Of a stretch of DNA of 64,000 nt, positions 1-10,184 are shown in pieces. The number at the start of each line of letters is the position of its first letter. The stretch's first letter is position 1. Location of the stretch: positions 806,001-870,000 of the forward strand of contig BCIG01000003.1 of the NCBI GenBank assembly GCA_001599915.1. Reading direction: 5' to 3'. The notes under the pieces were generated by a model that was not told the origin of the DNA, searched no databases, and was given only the letters and a program-made list of their open reading frames with translations. Position numbers and translations under genes: made by a program. The DNA is from Symbiotaphrina buchneri. Taxonomy: Eukaryota; Ascomycota; Symbiotaphrinales; Symbiotaphrinaceae.

Positions 1-132
1 CAAAACCACGCCTCCGTCACCGTTCACGGCCCAAACATCCGCATCTCCTTCTTCCACTCAATAGTCGTGGTCTCACATACGTGTACCTCTCGAGCGACTG
101 AAGAGGCGACGTTACCAAGGAACACCGCAATC

Positions 133-1351
133 ATGGCGGAAGTTGTGAGTGCATCCCCTGCAAACTCTCCTTGTCATCCGACATATCCTCCGTTGCCCTC
201 TATACCGCTGACACCTTTATCTTAGGATACCATGCCTGAGACGGCGCGCAAGCCTCGCAAATCCGTTGCGTTCAGCGAAGGCCACATTGTTGTGGATGAA
301 AATGGAGAGGTCAAGGAAGTCAACGGTGCGATTGAAGAGAAGACTACGGCAGAATCACACTCCGCACACTCACCTACACGTAAGTCTCTTGACGCCACTG
401 CAGTAATACTTGCCACGATGTAGAGCTAACCGTTCCATTGTAGGTTCACCGTCCGCGGATGGCGAGGTAGATGAAGTGACGGAGATGTTCAAGAACATGT
501 CAAAGAAGAAAAAGACCAAGAAGCCCAAGGAGGGTGAAGCGGAGAATGATGGGCTTGCGGAGAATCCACCTCCCGATTCCCAGACCGATCTGGACTTGTC
601 TGCGATGAAGAAGAAAAAGAAGAAGAAAAAGAAGAAGAAGGCTGCCAAACCTGCAGATGCCAGCGATGATTTCGAGAGCAAGCTTGCTGAAGCGGGTGTC
701 AGTGAAAGCCAGGCTGCTGATGAGGCTGCGGCTGTTGCGGCCAAGGAACAAGAAGAAGCGGTATTCGATCCAACCGAGATGGCAGAAGGCAAGGGTGTTT
801 GGAGTCATGATGCGACCCATCCTATCGCCTATCCTCTGCTCCTTAAGCGCTTTTTCACCCTTCTCCACGAACGTAACCCGGATCTCGCCATGAGTGGTAC
901 AAAGAGCTACCGTATCCAGCCTCCGCAGTGTCTCCGTGAAGGAAACAAGAAGACCATCTTCGCCAATATCTCCGACATCTGCAAGCGGATGAAGAGAAGC
1001 GATGAGCATGTCACACAGTTCTTGTTCGCTGAGTTGGGTACAAGTGGAAGCGTGGACGGAAGCAGACGATTGGTCATCAAGGGTCGTTTCCAGCAGAAAC
1101 AGATTGAGAATGTTCTCCGAAGATATATCGGTGAGTTATGAGTGGGTTGTTGTATGAGATCTGTTGCTAACTTTTTTCCAGTCGAATATGTTACCTGCAA
1201 GACCTGCCGATCCCCAGATACCGAGCTCAGCAAAGGAGAAAACCGTCTGTACTTCGTTACTTGCAATTCTTGCGGCAGTAGGCGTTCGGTCCAGGCTATC
1301 AAGACTGGTTTCTCGGCCCAGGTCGGCAAGCGGAGACGTCAGCAGGGTTAA
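133..1351 (+). CDS. Translation initiation factor eIF2 subunit beta, four exons
   Basis: Beta subunit of eIF2, the GTP-dependent complex that brings initiator Met-tRNA to the 40S ribosome in the cytoplasm. Exons are 133-144, 226-379, 444-1130 and 1182-1351, each with clean GT-AG borders and matching phase; the first exon is only four codons. Visible are two lysine-rich boxes (one of eleven consecutive lysines near 610-640) that in this family bind eIF5 and eIF2B epsilon, a central domain, and a C-terminal C2-C2 zinc finger (CKTC and CNSC, exon 4) ending in a basic GKRRRQQG tail. This is the yeast SUI3 orthologue by domain order. It looks intact and is the clearest housekeeping anchor in the window. 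Confidence 0.96.
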
Positions 1352-2245
1352 GCGATCTGCATTTGCATGGTTGGGAATCATTCTTTGGTCATTTTCACGA
1401 CTGGAAGATGGTAATGGGGTGCATGAGATTCTCATGAACGGTCATTCCAGGATGAAAATTGATGTATGACAAGGGACGTGGATGGGCTTTAGAAGCTCCA
1501 AACTTTCGCTGCATTGCGTACATAAATTACAATGCTAGATTTCTGCACCTTGACATCAAAAAGTCATTACAGTTAGGTCAACGTCAGAGAGGAGAGGAGT
1601 TAGGTTACCATCTATAGATCCATCCGGTCACATGTAAATTACTCTGTACTGCATTCCTTGAGCTAGATCCTAGGCGACGAGGACCTTGTTGGCCAATGCT
1701 TCGTGATATATGTGATGGATGCACCAGGCAATTTTACTAATCAAAGCTTGTCCGGCTTGCCGTCCTATCGCTATTCCGCAAGCAGAATCACCTGCAACCG
1801 AAGCGGAAAAGTGACAAGCTCCGGTCGTCATCTCATGCAGGGTGACTTGGCGTTAGCGCACTCGATCGATAAGCATCAGCACCGGCGAGGCCCAGGAAAA
1901 GGAGAAGAACATCTGACACTCTTCTCCTAAGCAAGCAATCATCATCACTCTCCATCTTCGGACCGACACATTAAGAGTTTCTTGTGTCTAGGATTTCTAC
2001 ACGAGAAATCATGTTTTCGATTATTCTTTGCCCATTGAGCTGTTGTTCGCCCGACAACTGATTTCCGAGTTGACCGATAATAAACTCCGCTGCATCCGAG
2101 GTCCCGTACCTCTGCTGCTGCGGGTCAGCTTCCAGCAAGCTATCCGGCGGACCCGGGACCCTTATATTCACCCCACATCCACATTCTTATTCAGTCCTTC
2201 GGCGGGCATATTATCGATTTCGGAGGAGACCAGCTTCTAGAGAAG
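1352..2245. other. Intergenic, nothing coding recognised
   Basis: The 3' flank of the eIF2 beta gene and the upstream flank of the mucin-like gene. Only short chance reading frames are present; I see no RNA gene or repeat. The promoter and 5' UTR of the following gene must lie toward the right end. Confidence 0.6.
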
Positions 2246-2769
2246 ATGCTCGGCCGTCGGAAGCATTGTTCTTGCAATAGTGGGCTCCTGCCTACCTTGA
2301 CTCCGCTGGGTTTACTGGCGTTGGTCCTGCCAAAGGATTCATATGCGCAGCTTACTTCAACAACTTCTGGGTCACCGCCAGCATCTATGACATCAGCAGA
2401 TTCAAGCATTCTAGCTACCACTTCACCTTCCAGCGCATTACGAGCTACATCGTCCTCCGCATCAAGCACAACGCTCTCGACCTCCACCGTACCATCCTCG
2501 AATGCAGCAACATCCGCCTCCCCCTCCGACACGCTCTCTCCGGCCGCCACGCCCTCCGACTCCAATGGGGCGCCCATAACATCCGGCGAAGGGCTCGCGG
2601 CAAATTTCTACTTCTGCTTCCTGGGCATCCTCGTCGTCCTCGCCGTGCTGGCCTTCTACATCATGCGCCGCCGCAAGCGGCGACGAAAGGCCCACCGGAT
2701 CCAAGACCGCACCAATGCCCTTTCCCAGGACCTCGAGGGCTGGGTTCGCGAAGGCGGATGGCCGGGATG

Positions 2770-3358
2770 TTGTTCCTAGAAGTATAAAACAAGAAGATAG
2801 ACCACCTAATAAAAAATAAGTNAGACCACCTGAAGTAGCTAACTCTGAATTTCTATATAATGTAGCTAATAAATATAAACCGTAACTTTGTAATTCTATA
2901 GATAGAAAGATAGAAACTAAGTCACTAGTAGAAACCAGAAAAGTANCTCCTGNAACAGTGAATAGTAAAATTAATGGGTATTCTATTATTGTAAACTGCT
3001 CTCCCATTTNATTAATTATCTTTGTTTTATAATAATTTAATTTACAAAAGAATAATNTATAGAATGAAGAGTATTCTTTTAGCCAAACCTTTGTTGGATA
3101 AAAGCCAGTCAGTTGTAAAATAACAGAACTTATTATAAATATAAACAAGTGAAATACTTNTGTAGTGGATGTAACATGGTATAAACCTCCATATAGTCCT
3201 ATACCTTTATCTATATATGTAATATATAAATTTTTCAGGACGAGCATAGAACAATAAAGTAATATTATTATAGCTGCTCTAGAAAATAGTATAGATTTGT
3301 CTCGTCTTAAAGTGACGGCATTTGATAACAATAATGAGAAAATTGAGTAAATTAACAT
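2770..3358 (-). pseudogene. nad2: nad2 5' fragment (NADH dehydrogenase subunit 2), mitochondrial origin
   Basis: Minus-strand frame opening with MLIYSIFSLLLSNAVTLRRD and running through [31 protein letters not shown] and YFLLGGLSSCFILLG, which are hallmark stretches of fungal mitochondrial ND2, a proton-pumping membrane subunit of complex I. The frame is open for about 196 codons apart from codons containing N, then runs into nuclear sequence. The full protein has well over 500 residues, so this is the N-terminal third. The lack of visible decay suggests a recent transfer or an assembly artefact. It would not be expressed usefully from the nucleus. Confidence 0.9.
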
Positions 3359-3359
3359 T

Positions 3360-3432
3360 ANCCAGGAGAGAAATTCGAATTCTCATTATTAATGCATGAA
3401 ATTAATGTTCTAACCTGTTGAACTATCCTGGC
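3360..3432 (-). tRNA. tRNA-Met (CAU), mitochondrial type, inside the insert
   Basis: The minus strand folds as a cloverleaf: 5' acceptor strand GCCAGGA against TCCTGG plus one N, anticodon stem TTAAT/ATTAA around loop TTCATGC with anticodon CAT, and a T arm with loop TTCGAAT. It lies one or two bases upstream of the nad2 start. Present because of the mitochondrial insertion; a nuclear function is unlikely. Confidence 0.85.
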
Positions 3433-3513
3433 TATTTATATATTTTTATTGTTCCTAAATAAATATTTAATAACTTAACGATTAGTTAAATCATAATTAT
3501 TATAATAAAAAGT

Positions 3514-3547
3514 TGCTCAAGATAAGATTTGAACTTATAACCTGAGG
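3514..3547 (-). pseudogene. 3' part of a mitochondrial tRNA, cut by the insertion border
   Basis: On the minus strand a T arm (stem ATAAG/CTTAT around loop TTCAAAT) is followed by a 3' acceptor strand CTTGAGC and discriminator A. The anticodon and D arms are missing because nuclear sequence begins here. Identity cannot be read without the anticodon. Confidence 0.65.
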
Positions 3548-3799
3548 TTTGGCCGTGGAGGGGTTTGGAGGAATAGAGCGGCGGAAGAAGAGGGCCTGGA
3601 TGAGAGGGAAGAGGCGCCCCCGCCGTATGCGATGCATAGTGAGCATCCGAGACCGGGTGATCCTCAGGGGACTGGTCAGGGTATGGCGCAGGCGCCGCAG
3701 TCGAATTTGACGTTGCCGGTGCCCGCGTTGCGGCCACTTGATGCGCATGGGCGGGCGCCGCCTAGGTATGAAGAGTCGCTTCGCGGTGCGAATGGGTGA

Positions 3800-4914
3800 T
3801 CCTGGTGATTACCCTTGTGATCCAGTCTATCGGAGATGGAGCTCTCAGTTGGGAACAGCCCTCTGTCGTTCGACACATCGGTCCAATAAGGACAATGAAT
3901 CTTGAGGATTGATTGGGTCTTGAATAGCTCCTGAAGCATCCCGCCGGCTTAAGATGAGGAGCTTGATCAGGGGTCATCGGTGACCATATCGGTGGCTACT
4001 ACGACTTATCCAGCCGTTCCTTGACTTGGACTCATGCTCCGTCATTGTCTCCGAGTTAACTGCTCTGGTTGGCAATGTTCGAAAGTCCACCGTTCGTGGC
4101 CCCTTCTAAGTCCTACTCGTTCCCTTTGTTGTATCATATGGTTTGAGGGAGACAGATATACCTTGGCGCAATGGATTTGCTTGAGCCGGCAGGTTGATTA
4201 GATATCCCCTTCGCAACAGGTCTTGGAGGTTGAATGACATGGATCTATCTCTTCTCGCTGTTCACTCAATACCCCATAAGCAGCTGCCTGCAATGAGGCC
4301 ATGCAACCGCGCCTTAATTTCCTTGACTTTAAAGAGCTCCGTGATTCCGCCCTCTTGCAATGATTCGCCAGCCATTCAGCCCGAGCCATCTCGGTCATGC
4401 ATCTTCCGCCGTCTCTTGTGGGTGCTCGCCCTCAGGAAGCGTTGACAATATTCCGCCCATCCCAATCCTCTCTAACGGAGCATCCCCCTCCGCCTGTAAC
4501 CTGGTGTCCACTGCTTCTTGCACAGTCTAATCAACTAGCCAGTAATAAATGGCGCGGCCCGACACAAACAAGCATTTCTCAAGCTCTTGATCTTCAATAA
4601 TAAGCTCTACCGGTGTACCGTCACATCGCTCGCTATTGTTTTGTCATCCAATTAGGCCTCCCGCGTTCGCACGGAGCTAACCCGAGCTTCTCTCCACGCC
4701 TAAGGCTCTTTTTGGGAGGTGGAGTGACGCACGGGTAATAGCGAGCACGGGTGGTTGAGAATTGGCCGCTGGGGAAGGAGGAGAAGGGAGGTGTATAAGA
4801 GGAGGGAGTGTGCCTGTGAAGGTGAAGCTGTTGTTTGCTTTTATCTACGCAGAATTATTGTGCGTTCTTCCCAGAGTTCTTGGGATTGTCCTAGCTGTCT
4901 GTTGTGTCAGTGTC
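3800..4914. other. Intergenic or decayed region upstream of the truncated reductase
   Basis: No convincing coding sequence. The missing N-terminal part of the aldo-keto reductase that follows is not found here in any plus-strand frame. A TATA-like GTGTATAAGA at 4791-4800 could act as a core promoter for the truncated frame, but this is only a sequence resemblance. Confidence 0.45.
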
Positions 4915-5866
4915 ATGGGCGAAGCCATCCGCAAGTTTGGCTGGAAACGCAATGATCTGGTGATCAGTACGAAGATCAACTGGGGCGGAGCGAATGGTGA
5001 TAGACCCGTGAATAATTTTGGACTGAGTCGCAAGCATTTAATTGAGGGCACGGAGGCGAGCTTGAAGCGCTTGGGGCTGGAGTATGTGGATTTACTGTTT
5101 GCGCATAGACCGGATCGCGAGACGCCGATGGAGGAGGTTGTGAGGGGGTTTAATTATTTGATTAATGCTGGGAAGTGTTTCTACTGGGGTACCAGCGAGT
5201 GGAACGCGGAGGAGATCGCGGCCGCGTGGAGGGTCGCGGATGAATTGGGCTTGATTGGCCCGGTGATGGAGCAGCCGGGGTATAGCATGTTGAGGCGCGA
5301 CAGGGTCGAGAAGGATTATGCGCTGCTGTATGAGCATTATGGCACGGGGTTGACGATCTTCTCGCCCCTCCATGGAGGGGTCTTGACGGGGAAGTATAAT
5401 GAGGGCATTCCGGAGGATTCCCGCCTTGGGGCGAGTAAGGATAAGTTCATCGAGGGCATGAGAAAGCGTGTTGGTACCGAGGACTGGGAGACGCAGATTG
5501 AGCATGTGAGGAAACTCAAGGTGAGTCGCAGCGCATTGTTGCTTCTTCATGTCATCCCCCCCCCCTCCCCTACCACACCCCCCTTTTCTCCCGCATCCCA
5601 AACCTGATACCATAGCTAACCCGTGATACTCAACGCACCAGCCCATCGCCGACTCCCTCAGCTGCTCGCAGGCCCAACTGGCGCTGGCGTGGGTGCTGCG
5701 CAACCCGCACGTCAGCAGCGCCATCACGGGCGCGTCCCGGCCGCAGCAGATCTTCGAGACGGTCCGCGCGCTTGAGGTGGTCCCGAAGTTGACGGATGAG
5801 ATCATGCAGGAGATTGATGCGATTCTGGGGAATAAACCGGTGGGGTTGGTGAGGCGGTTTACGTAG
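4915..5866 (+). pseudogene. Aldo-keto reductase (Kv-beta type), N-terminal third missing
   Basis: Exons 4915-5520 and 5642-5866 encode an NADPH-dependent aldo-keto reductase of the potassium-channel beta-subunit type. Visible are the catalytic Lys (STKINW), the catalytic His (LLFAHRPD), a GTSEW strand, EQPGYSMLRR, SPLHGGVLTGKYN and a cofactor-loop region ([13 protein letters not shown]). The fold normally begins about 75 residues earlier with a start like RYLGRSGLRVS and the catalytic Asp and Tyr; those are absent. The first in-frame ATG is the MGEAIRKFG methionine at 4915. A CAG acceptor-like site just before (4907-4909) fits loss of upstream exons. Without the first beta strands and the catalytic Tyr it should be inactive. 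Confidence 0.78.
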
Positions 5867-6436
5867 AGAGAAGAGGGGGAGGTGAGAGGAGCTGGGGTAG
5901 AATCGATATGACTGACTGACGGTATGGCAAACATAAAAGTATATCATTAATGAGTAAGCAAAGCGAAGTTCGTTTCTCAGCAAGACAATGGCCATCTTTC
6001 TCTTGGATATCATTGCTTTCCCAGATACGACAAACCTCCCTAACACTTCTGTCTCTAATCCGTTACACCCACTCCATCCCTTGGTCCCTCCTCAGTCGAA
6101 CGTTACACAAAGCAAGGGATGCAACATATGGTCCCTCGCTCCCTCCCTACCATTTTCTTTGTTCTACCGGCTTTACTTGCTGGCTTGCTGGTTCCTGGTT
6201 GATTTGCAGCGGGCCGTTATTGTTATTGTTATTGTTTTCTCATTACCAATCCGGGATCATTCCACCATATATCCCACCAGCACTAGCACCGCCCTCTCCC
6301 CGCTGGCCCTTTCTTCCTTTTCTCCTCTCTCCTCATCTACTCCCTTCCTGATCTCTGCACGCATCGAGCGAGTCGAGATCCCACCTGGCCGCCCTGCTAC
6401 CCCGCGAAAGGGAAAGCTCATCACTCTCCAGCTTCC
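5867..6436. other. Intergenic, probable 5' region of the kinase-like gene
   Basis: CT-rich sequence typical of fungal promoters and 5' leaders, especially 6050-6360. No RNA gene or repeat recognised. Confidence 0.5.
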
Positions 6437-8853
6437 ATGGCGGGCTGGAAGCAGAAATGCGGGAACCCCACGGGCTACCTCCTCCCTGAGGAATTCTGGG
6501 ACCCGGACATCGAGGAAGACGGAGACGGAGCTCAGTGCCTTAGCAGCGAGGATGGCGACGACGGCGAAGGCGCTGGCGACGACGAGGCCGCGGAAGGCGG
6601 GTATGTCCTGCTCTACCCCACCGAGCAGGCGGAAGACGGGCAAGCTGCTGGACCCTCGACTAGAACCGGGAACGGGAGCGTCAAGGTCGATGGAAGCGTC
6701 GCTGCACTCTTCGGCGGCGCGCAGGGAAACGCATCCATTCGGCGTCCCGTGAGCAAGAAACCCCCCGGGCCCCCGCTGCGCAGTTTGAGAGAGCAGATTG
6801 AAGCTATCATCGCGAGCGAACATGGCCCTGCTGACGCTGCTGCCACTGCCGCTGCTGCTGACTTTGAGGAGGACGAGCAGAAGGAGATGGGTACCGCAGA
6901 AGATGCAGAGGAAAAGCTCGTCCAGTCTCGAATCTCAGTCCGCAGAAAAGCGCTGCTACGCCGCCTCGCTGCAGCAGTTCATGCACAAGCTGGTAGTGAT
7001 GACGCGGAGATGCTGGCCGGCGAGGTCTGGCGGATGCATGTCCGCGGCCAGATCTCTGAGGCGATGAAAGAGGGGTTGTTGGAGGTTTTGAAGAATGATG
7101 GCGCCGATGCTGGGAAAGGCGGTGTTGCTGCGGAGAGGAGGGGTGATGTGTTTGTGTGGATGACGGGCGGAAGAAGTGGAGTTGGAGAAGTTGGTCAGGG
7201 AGAACCCGACTTTGAGGCTAATGGGTATAGCTGGAGAGAGTGCGAAGAGCTGGGAAGTGCGCCGGGGGGAAATGTCGTGCGGTGGGAGATGAAGAGGCGT
7301 GGAGACGAGGTAAGATATTGCACAAGCTTATGCCCAGGCATCTGCCTCAGGCCGCTCTTCCATTCTCTTCGCTTTCTGTCTTTCTCCATCTTTCTTTCTT
7401 TCTCCGTCTGCTTGCTGCATCGGATATCGGGTGCCGACAACGCAGTCAACCTCAGTGACGAGGCCTTGCATGCAGAATGCTAACGCCCTCTCTCCCCTTC
7501 CCCCAGAAACCCCAGTCCATCGCCATCAAGACCATCCACACAACTCACGACCCGCGGATCTACAACTCGGAATCCGCACTCCTGACCGCGCTCACCTCCG
7601 CGGGCTGCCCACACACAATCCGACTCCTCGAAGTGCGGCCCCAGCTGCACTACCCCTTCCGGCGCGATGCCGACGATACCTCGCCGCCGGCGCAGGAATA
7701 CACGCTGCGGCTGGCGTTCGAGTTCGCGGCGCATGGCGATCTGGCGAGCTTGTACCGGTGGTATCGGAAGCGGGAGTTACTGTTTCCCGAGGCGTTCCTG
7801 TGGGCCATGTTGAGGGATGTGTTGAGCGCACTGGTCTGGTTGCGGACGGGCGTGGGAGAGTTGGTGAAGGGCGGCGTGAAAAGGGAGGGTTGGACGCCGA
7901 TTGTGCATGGCTGGCTGAGCGCGGAGAACTTGTTGCTGTGTGAACCTGCGTCGGGAGACCGGGGTGTCTATCCGAGAGTCAAGCTCGCGGGATTCGGTAT
8001 GCTGTCTCCCTTCCTCGCCCCTTGTCGTATATCCGGCCCGCTGCCCACAGGATGTTTGCTGAATGTCCCAGGACACGCGTATGAAGGACCGATCTACGAC
8101 ATCACCGACATCGACTGGGGAACAGCGCCACGAGCCACCGGGAGACAAGACCCCGACCTCCTCGGCCTAGCATATACCCTCATCACGCTGCTCTCGCTGG
8201 CCAACACCCACTACCCGCCCTCGTTCCTGCGCGAACTCTTCCAGAGCCTCCACGGCGCCCCTTCCGAGACCGCAAGCCGCCCCTCATTTTCGAGCCGCAC
8301 CGCACAAGAAGCCCACGCCGCGTACATCTACTCGCATACCCTGCTGGAGGCTGTCGACGACCTGCTGCATAATGAGCGGCAGCCCCGGCGGCACCAGGCT
8401 ACTCCGGATGAAGTTGTTGCAGTGGCGGTGCAGCAGGCGCGAAGGGGTGCTGAGCACTGGGCTGCGAAGGCCGAGCGTGCGCGGCGGGGGAATGGTGTGA
8501 GCGAGGGACAGGTGCTCTTCACCCGAGAGGAGAGAGAACGGTTCGATCGGGATGCGGCTTTTGCGATGCGGTATCGAGCGGTGAACCTGAGGGGCGTGAT
8601 GAGCTATGAAGGGAAAGTCTGGGTTGGGGATGCGTTGCACAGCGAGGACGTAATAATTCGGGGGTGGATGCAGGGCGAGGGCAGAAAAAGAAAGGATTTG
8701 AATTGGTGTCTTGATGAGTGGCGGAAGGGGGCATTGGAAGGTGCGAGGAGGTGGAGGAATGTGAAAACGGAGGGACGGGTTGGAAGGGTGTGGAAGAGGG
8801 GGAGGCAAGAGAGAAAGAAGATGCTTTGGTATGCGCAGGACGTGACGGGATAG
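6437..8853 (+). CDS. Protein-kinase-like protein, probably a pseudokinase
   Basis: Exons 6437-7309, 7507-7996 and 8072-8853 join in frame into a 714-residue protein. The N-terminal ~270 residues are acidic and Ala/Gly-rich with a low-complexity alanine run. A kinase-like region follows: IAIKTIH (VAIK lysine), then VHGWLSAENLLL where the catalytic loop HRDxxxxN is expected, and KLAGFG where DFG is expected. The HRD aspartate and the DFG aspartate are both replaced, so phosphotransfer is unlikely. After intron 2 a helical C-lobe follows (DIDWGTAPRAT, LLGLAYTLITLLS), then a basic tail. It resembles fungal kinase-fold proteins of unknown role. Convergent with the isomerase gene downstream, 115 bp between stops. 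Confidence 0.72.
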
Positions 8854-8968
8854 GGGCCAGCGAGGTCAATCTGGATGATAATGATGCTCGAAGATGATGA
8901 TAAAAAGGACCTGACCGAGAGGAGGGAGACAGGGGTATCGAATGCATTTTATCGTTCATTACTTTTCA

Positions 8969-10184
8969 TTATAGTTTTTCAAATGTCGGTTTCCTCTTCT
9001 TCATCCCTGCCTCCATCGCCCGTCGGACATCATCCGTCTGCAGCATGGCCGCATTCCATATCGCCGTGTACTTGAGCCCTGTAGTCACCGTCAGCACTCC
9101 ACCAGTCCCACAGACCTCCGTTGCAAATCCATCACTCACCATCCTCAACACTCCTGTCACGACTATAATTCAAAATCTCCTTCGTCCCCAGCGCAGCCAC
9201 AGGACTCTTAGCCGCAATCACCTTCGCAATCTCCAGAGCACGCTTGACACCCTCCTCCTTGCCCACAGCGACCTGTCCCACCTCGCCGGCCGCACCGCCC
9301 ACACCAACGCCCGCGATGCCGCCCGCAGCACTCGTCGCCTGCCCTCCGGCGCCCCAGCCGACGACCTCGCTCACGAAGCCGACGCGCAACGCCTCCTCGG
9401 CGCCGAAGTCGCGTCCCGTCAGACACACGTCCTTGCACCAGGAGAAGCTGGACACGGCTTTGGGCAGCCGGGAGAGGGTGCCGATGTCGGCGGCGAGCCC
9501 GATGTCGATCTCGCGCACGGAGAAGCGTGTGTTCGGCAGGCAGATGCGGATGTCGGCGCAGAGGGAGAGGTCGATTGCGAGGCCTATGGAGAGCCCGTGG
9601 AGGAGGCATATTACGGCTGTCAAGAAGAGTTGTTAGTGGGAGCTATCTTTAGACCTGTGATGTAGGTGGGCCTTGATAAGGGGTTTGGAGTTTGGGTGTA
9701 GGGGTCCGTGTCTTGATGAGATAGTAATGACAGCATTCCAAAGGTGCGCCAACATACGTTTCTCACACTTCTCCACCGCCGTCAAACACGCCTGGAAGTC
9801 ATCGATGTATCTCCTCAGGGCATTAGCCTTCCTCGCCGCATCAAGTTGCTTCCCATCCGAGCTCTCCGTGTGTGCAATGGGACCCGCTGTCGCGGCCGCT
9901 TGGACGTCCAGTCCGGAGGTAAACGCTCGGTCGCCGGCGCCGGTGAAGACTATCGCTCGGACGGATGGATCGGTGGAAAGAGATGTGAATATATGGCGCA
10001 GGCCGAGCCACATGCTGCGTTAGGGGTCAGTGGGATATTAGCTGAAGAAGGTGGACAGGGCGGCGTACGGCTCGATGAAGGCATTGAGCTTCTTGGGCCG
10101 GTTGATCTCAACATGGGCGACGTTAGGGGTGGGATAGGTTATGTTGAAGTATTCGCTGGACGGAGGGGTGTTTGACTTGGTCAT
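8969..10184 (-). CDS. Delta3,5-Delta2,4-dienoyl-CoA isomerase (crotonase family)
   Basis: Minus-strand exons 10069-10184, 9758-10014, 9140-9616 and 8969-9078 join in frame to 319 residues. The protein shows the crotonase core: INRPKKLNAF, AIVFTGAGDRAFTSGLDVQAA, KPVICLLHGLSIGLAIDLSL, CADIRI and DIGLAADIGTLSRLPK. The acidic residues in DIGLAADIG match the ECH1/Dci1 branch, which shifts double bonds of 3,5-dienoyl-CoA in peroxisomal or mitochondrial beta-oxidation. The C-terminus is FEKL, a weak relative of the PTS1 signal, so peroxisomal location is possible. A Gly/Ala-rich insertion of about 40 residues (plus coordinates near 9250-9370) is unusual for the family. Otherwise intact. Confidence 0.88.

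Larger units (their letters stand above)
2770..3548 (-). other. Mitochondrial DNA segment inside a nuclear gene (NUMT or chimera)
   Basis: AT-rich block of about 0.78 kb with base composition quite unlike both flanks. On the minus strand it holds part of a tRNA, a complete tRNA-Met and the first ~196 codons of nad2, in that order. The switch to nuclear sequence is sharp at both ends (near 2770 and 3548). Seven single N positions (2822, 2946, 2952, 3009, 3057, 3160, 3361) lie in this block and I noticed none elsewhere. A nuclear mitochondrial insertion is the simplest reading; an assembly chimera is the main alternative. Confidence 0.85.
2246..3799 (+). pseudogene. Mucin-like one-pass membrane protein gene, split by mitochondrial DNA
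   Basis: The left part (2246 to about 2769) encodes a hydrophobic N-terminus resembling a signal peptide, a long Ser/Thr/Pro-rich ectodomain, one membrane segment (about residues 118-138, FYFCFLGILVVLAVLAFYIM) and a basic RRRKRRRK stop-transfer run. The reading frame then enters mitochondrial sequence and stops at 2777. The right part (3548-3799) resumes a plausible cytoplasmic tail, with EEAPPPYAM and a second PPRYEES motif before a normal TGA. Fungal proteins of this layout usually end in such PPxY-containing tails. The two parts therefore look like one gene interrupted by foreign DNA. No function is known; a cell-wall sensor or surface mucin is a guess from the architecture. Confidence 0.72.

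Noticed and set aside
370-1009. Long minus-strand frames with phenylalanine runs
   Set aside because: They are the antisense of the lysine boxes of eIF2 beta.
4762-4914. N-terminal extension of the reductase with an apparent membrane segment
   Set aside because: The frame opens at TTG, no ATG exists before 4915, and the extension replaces the family's first strands; better read as unrelated upstream sequence.
5092-5934. 280-residue minus-strand frame
   Set aside because: Antisense to a clear reductase and lacks motifs; such shadows are common in GC-rich fungal genes.
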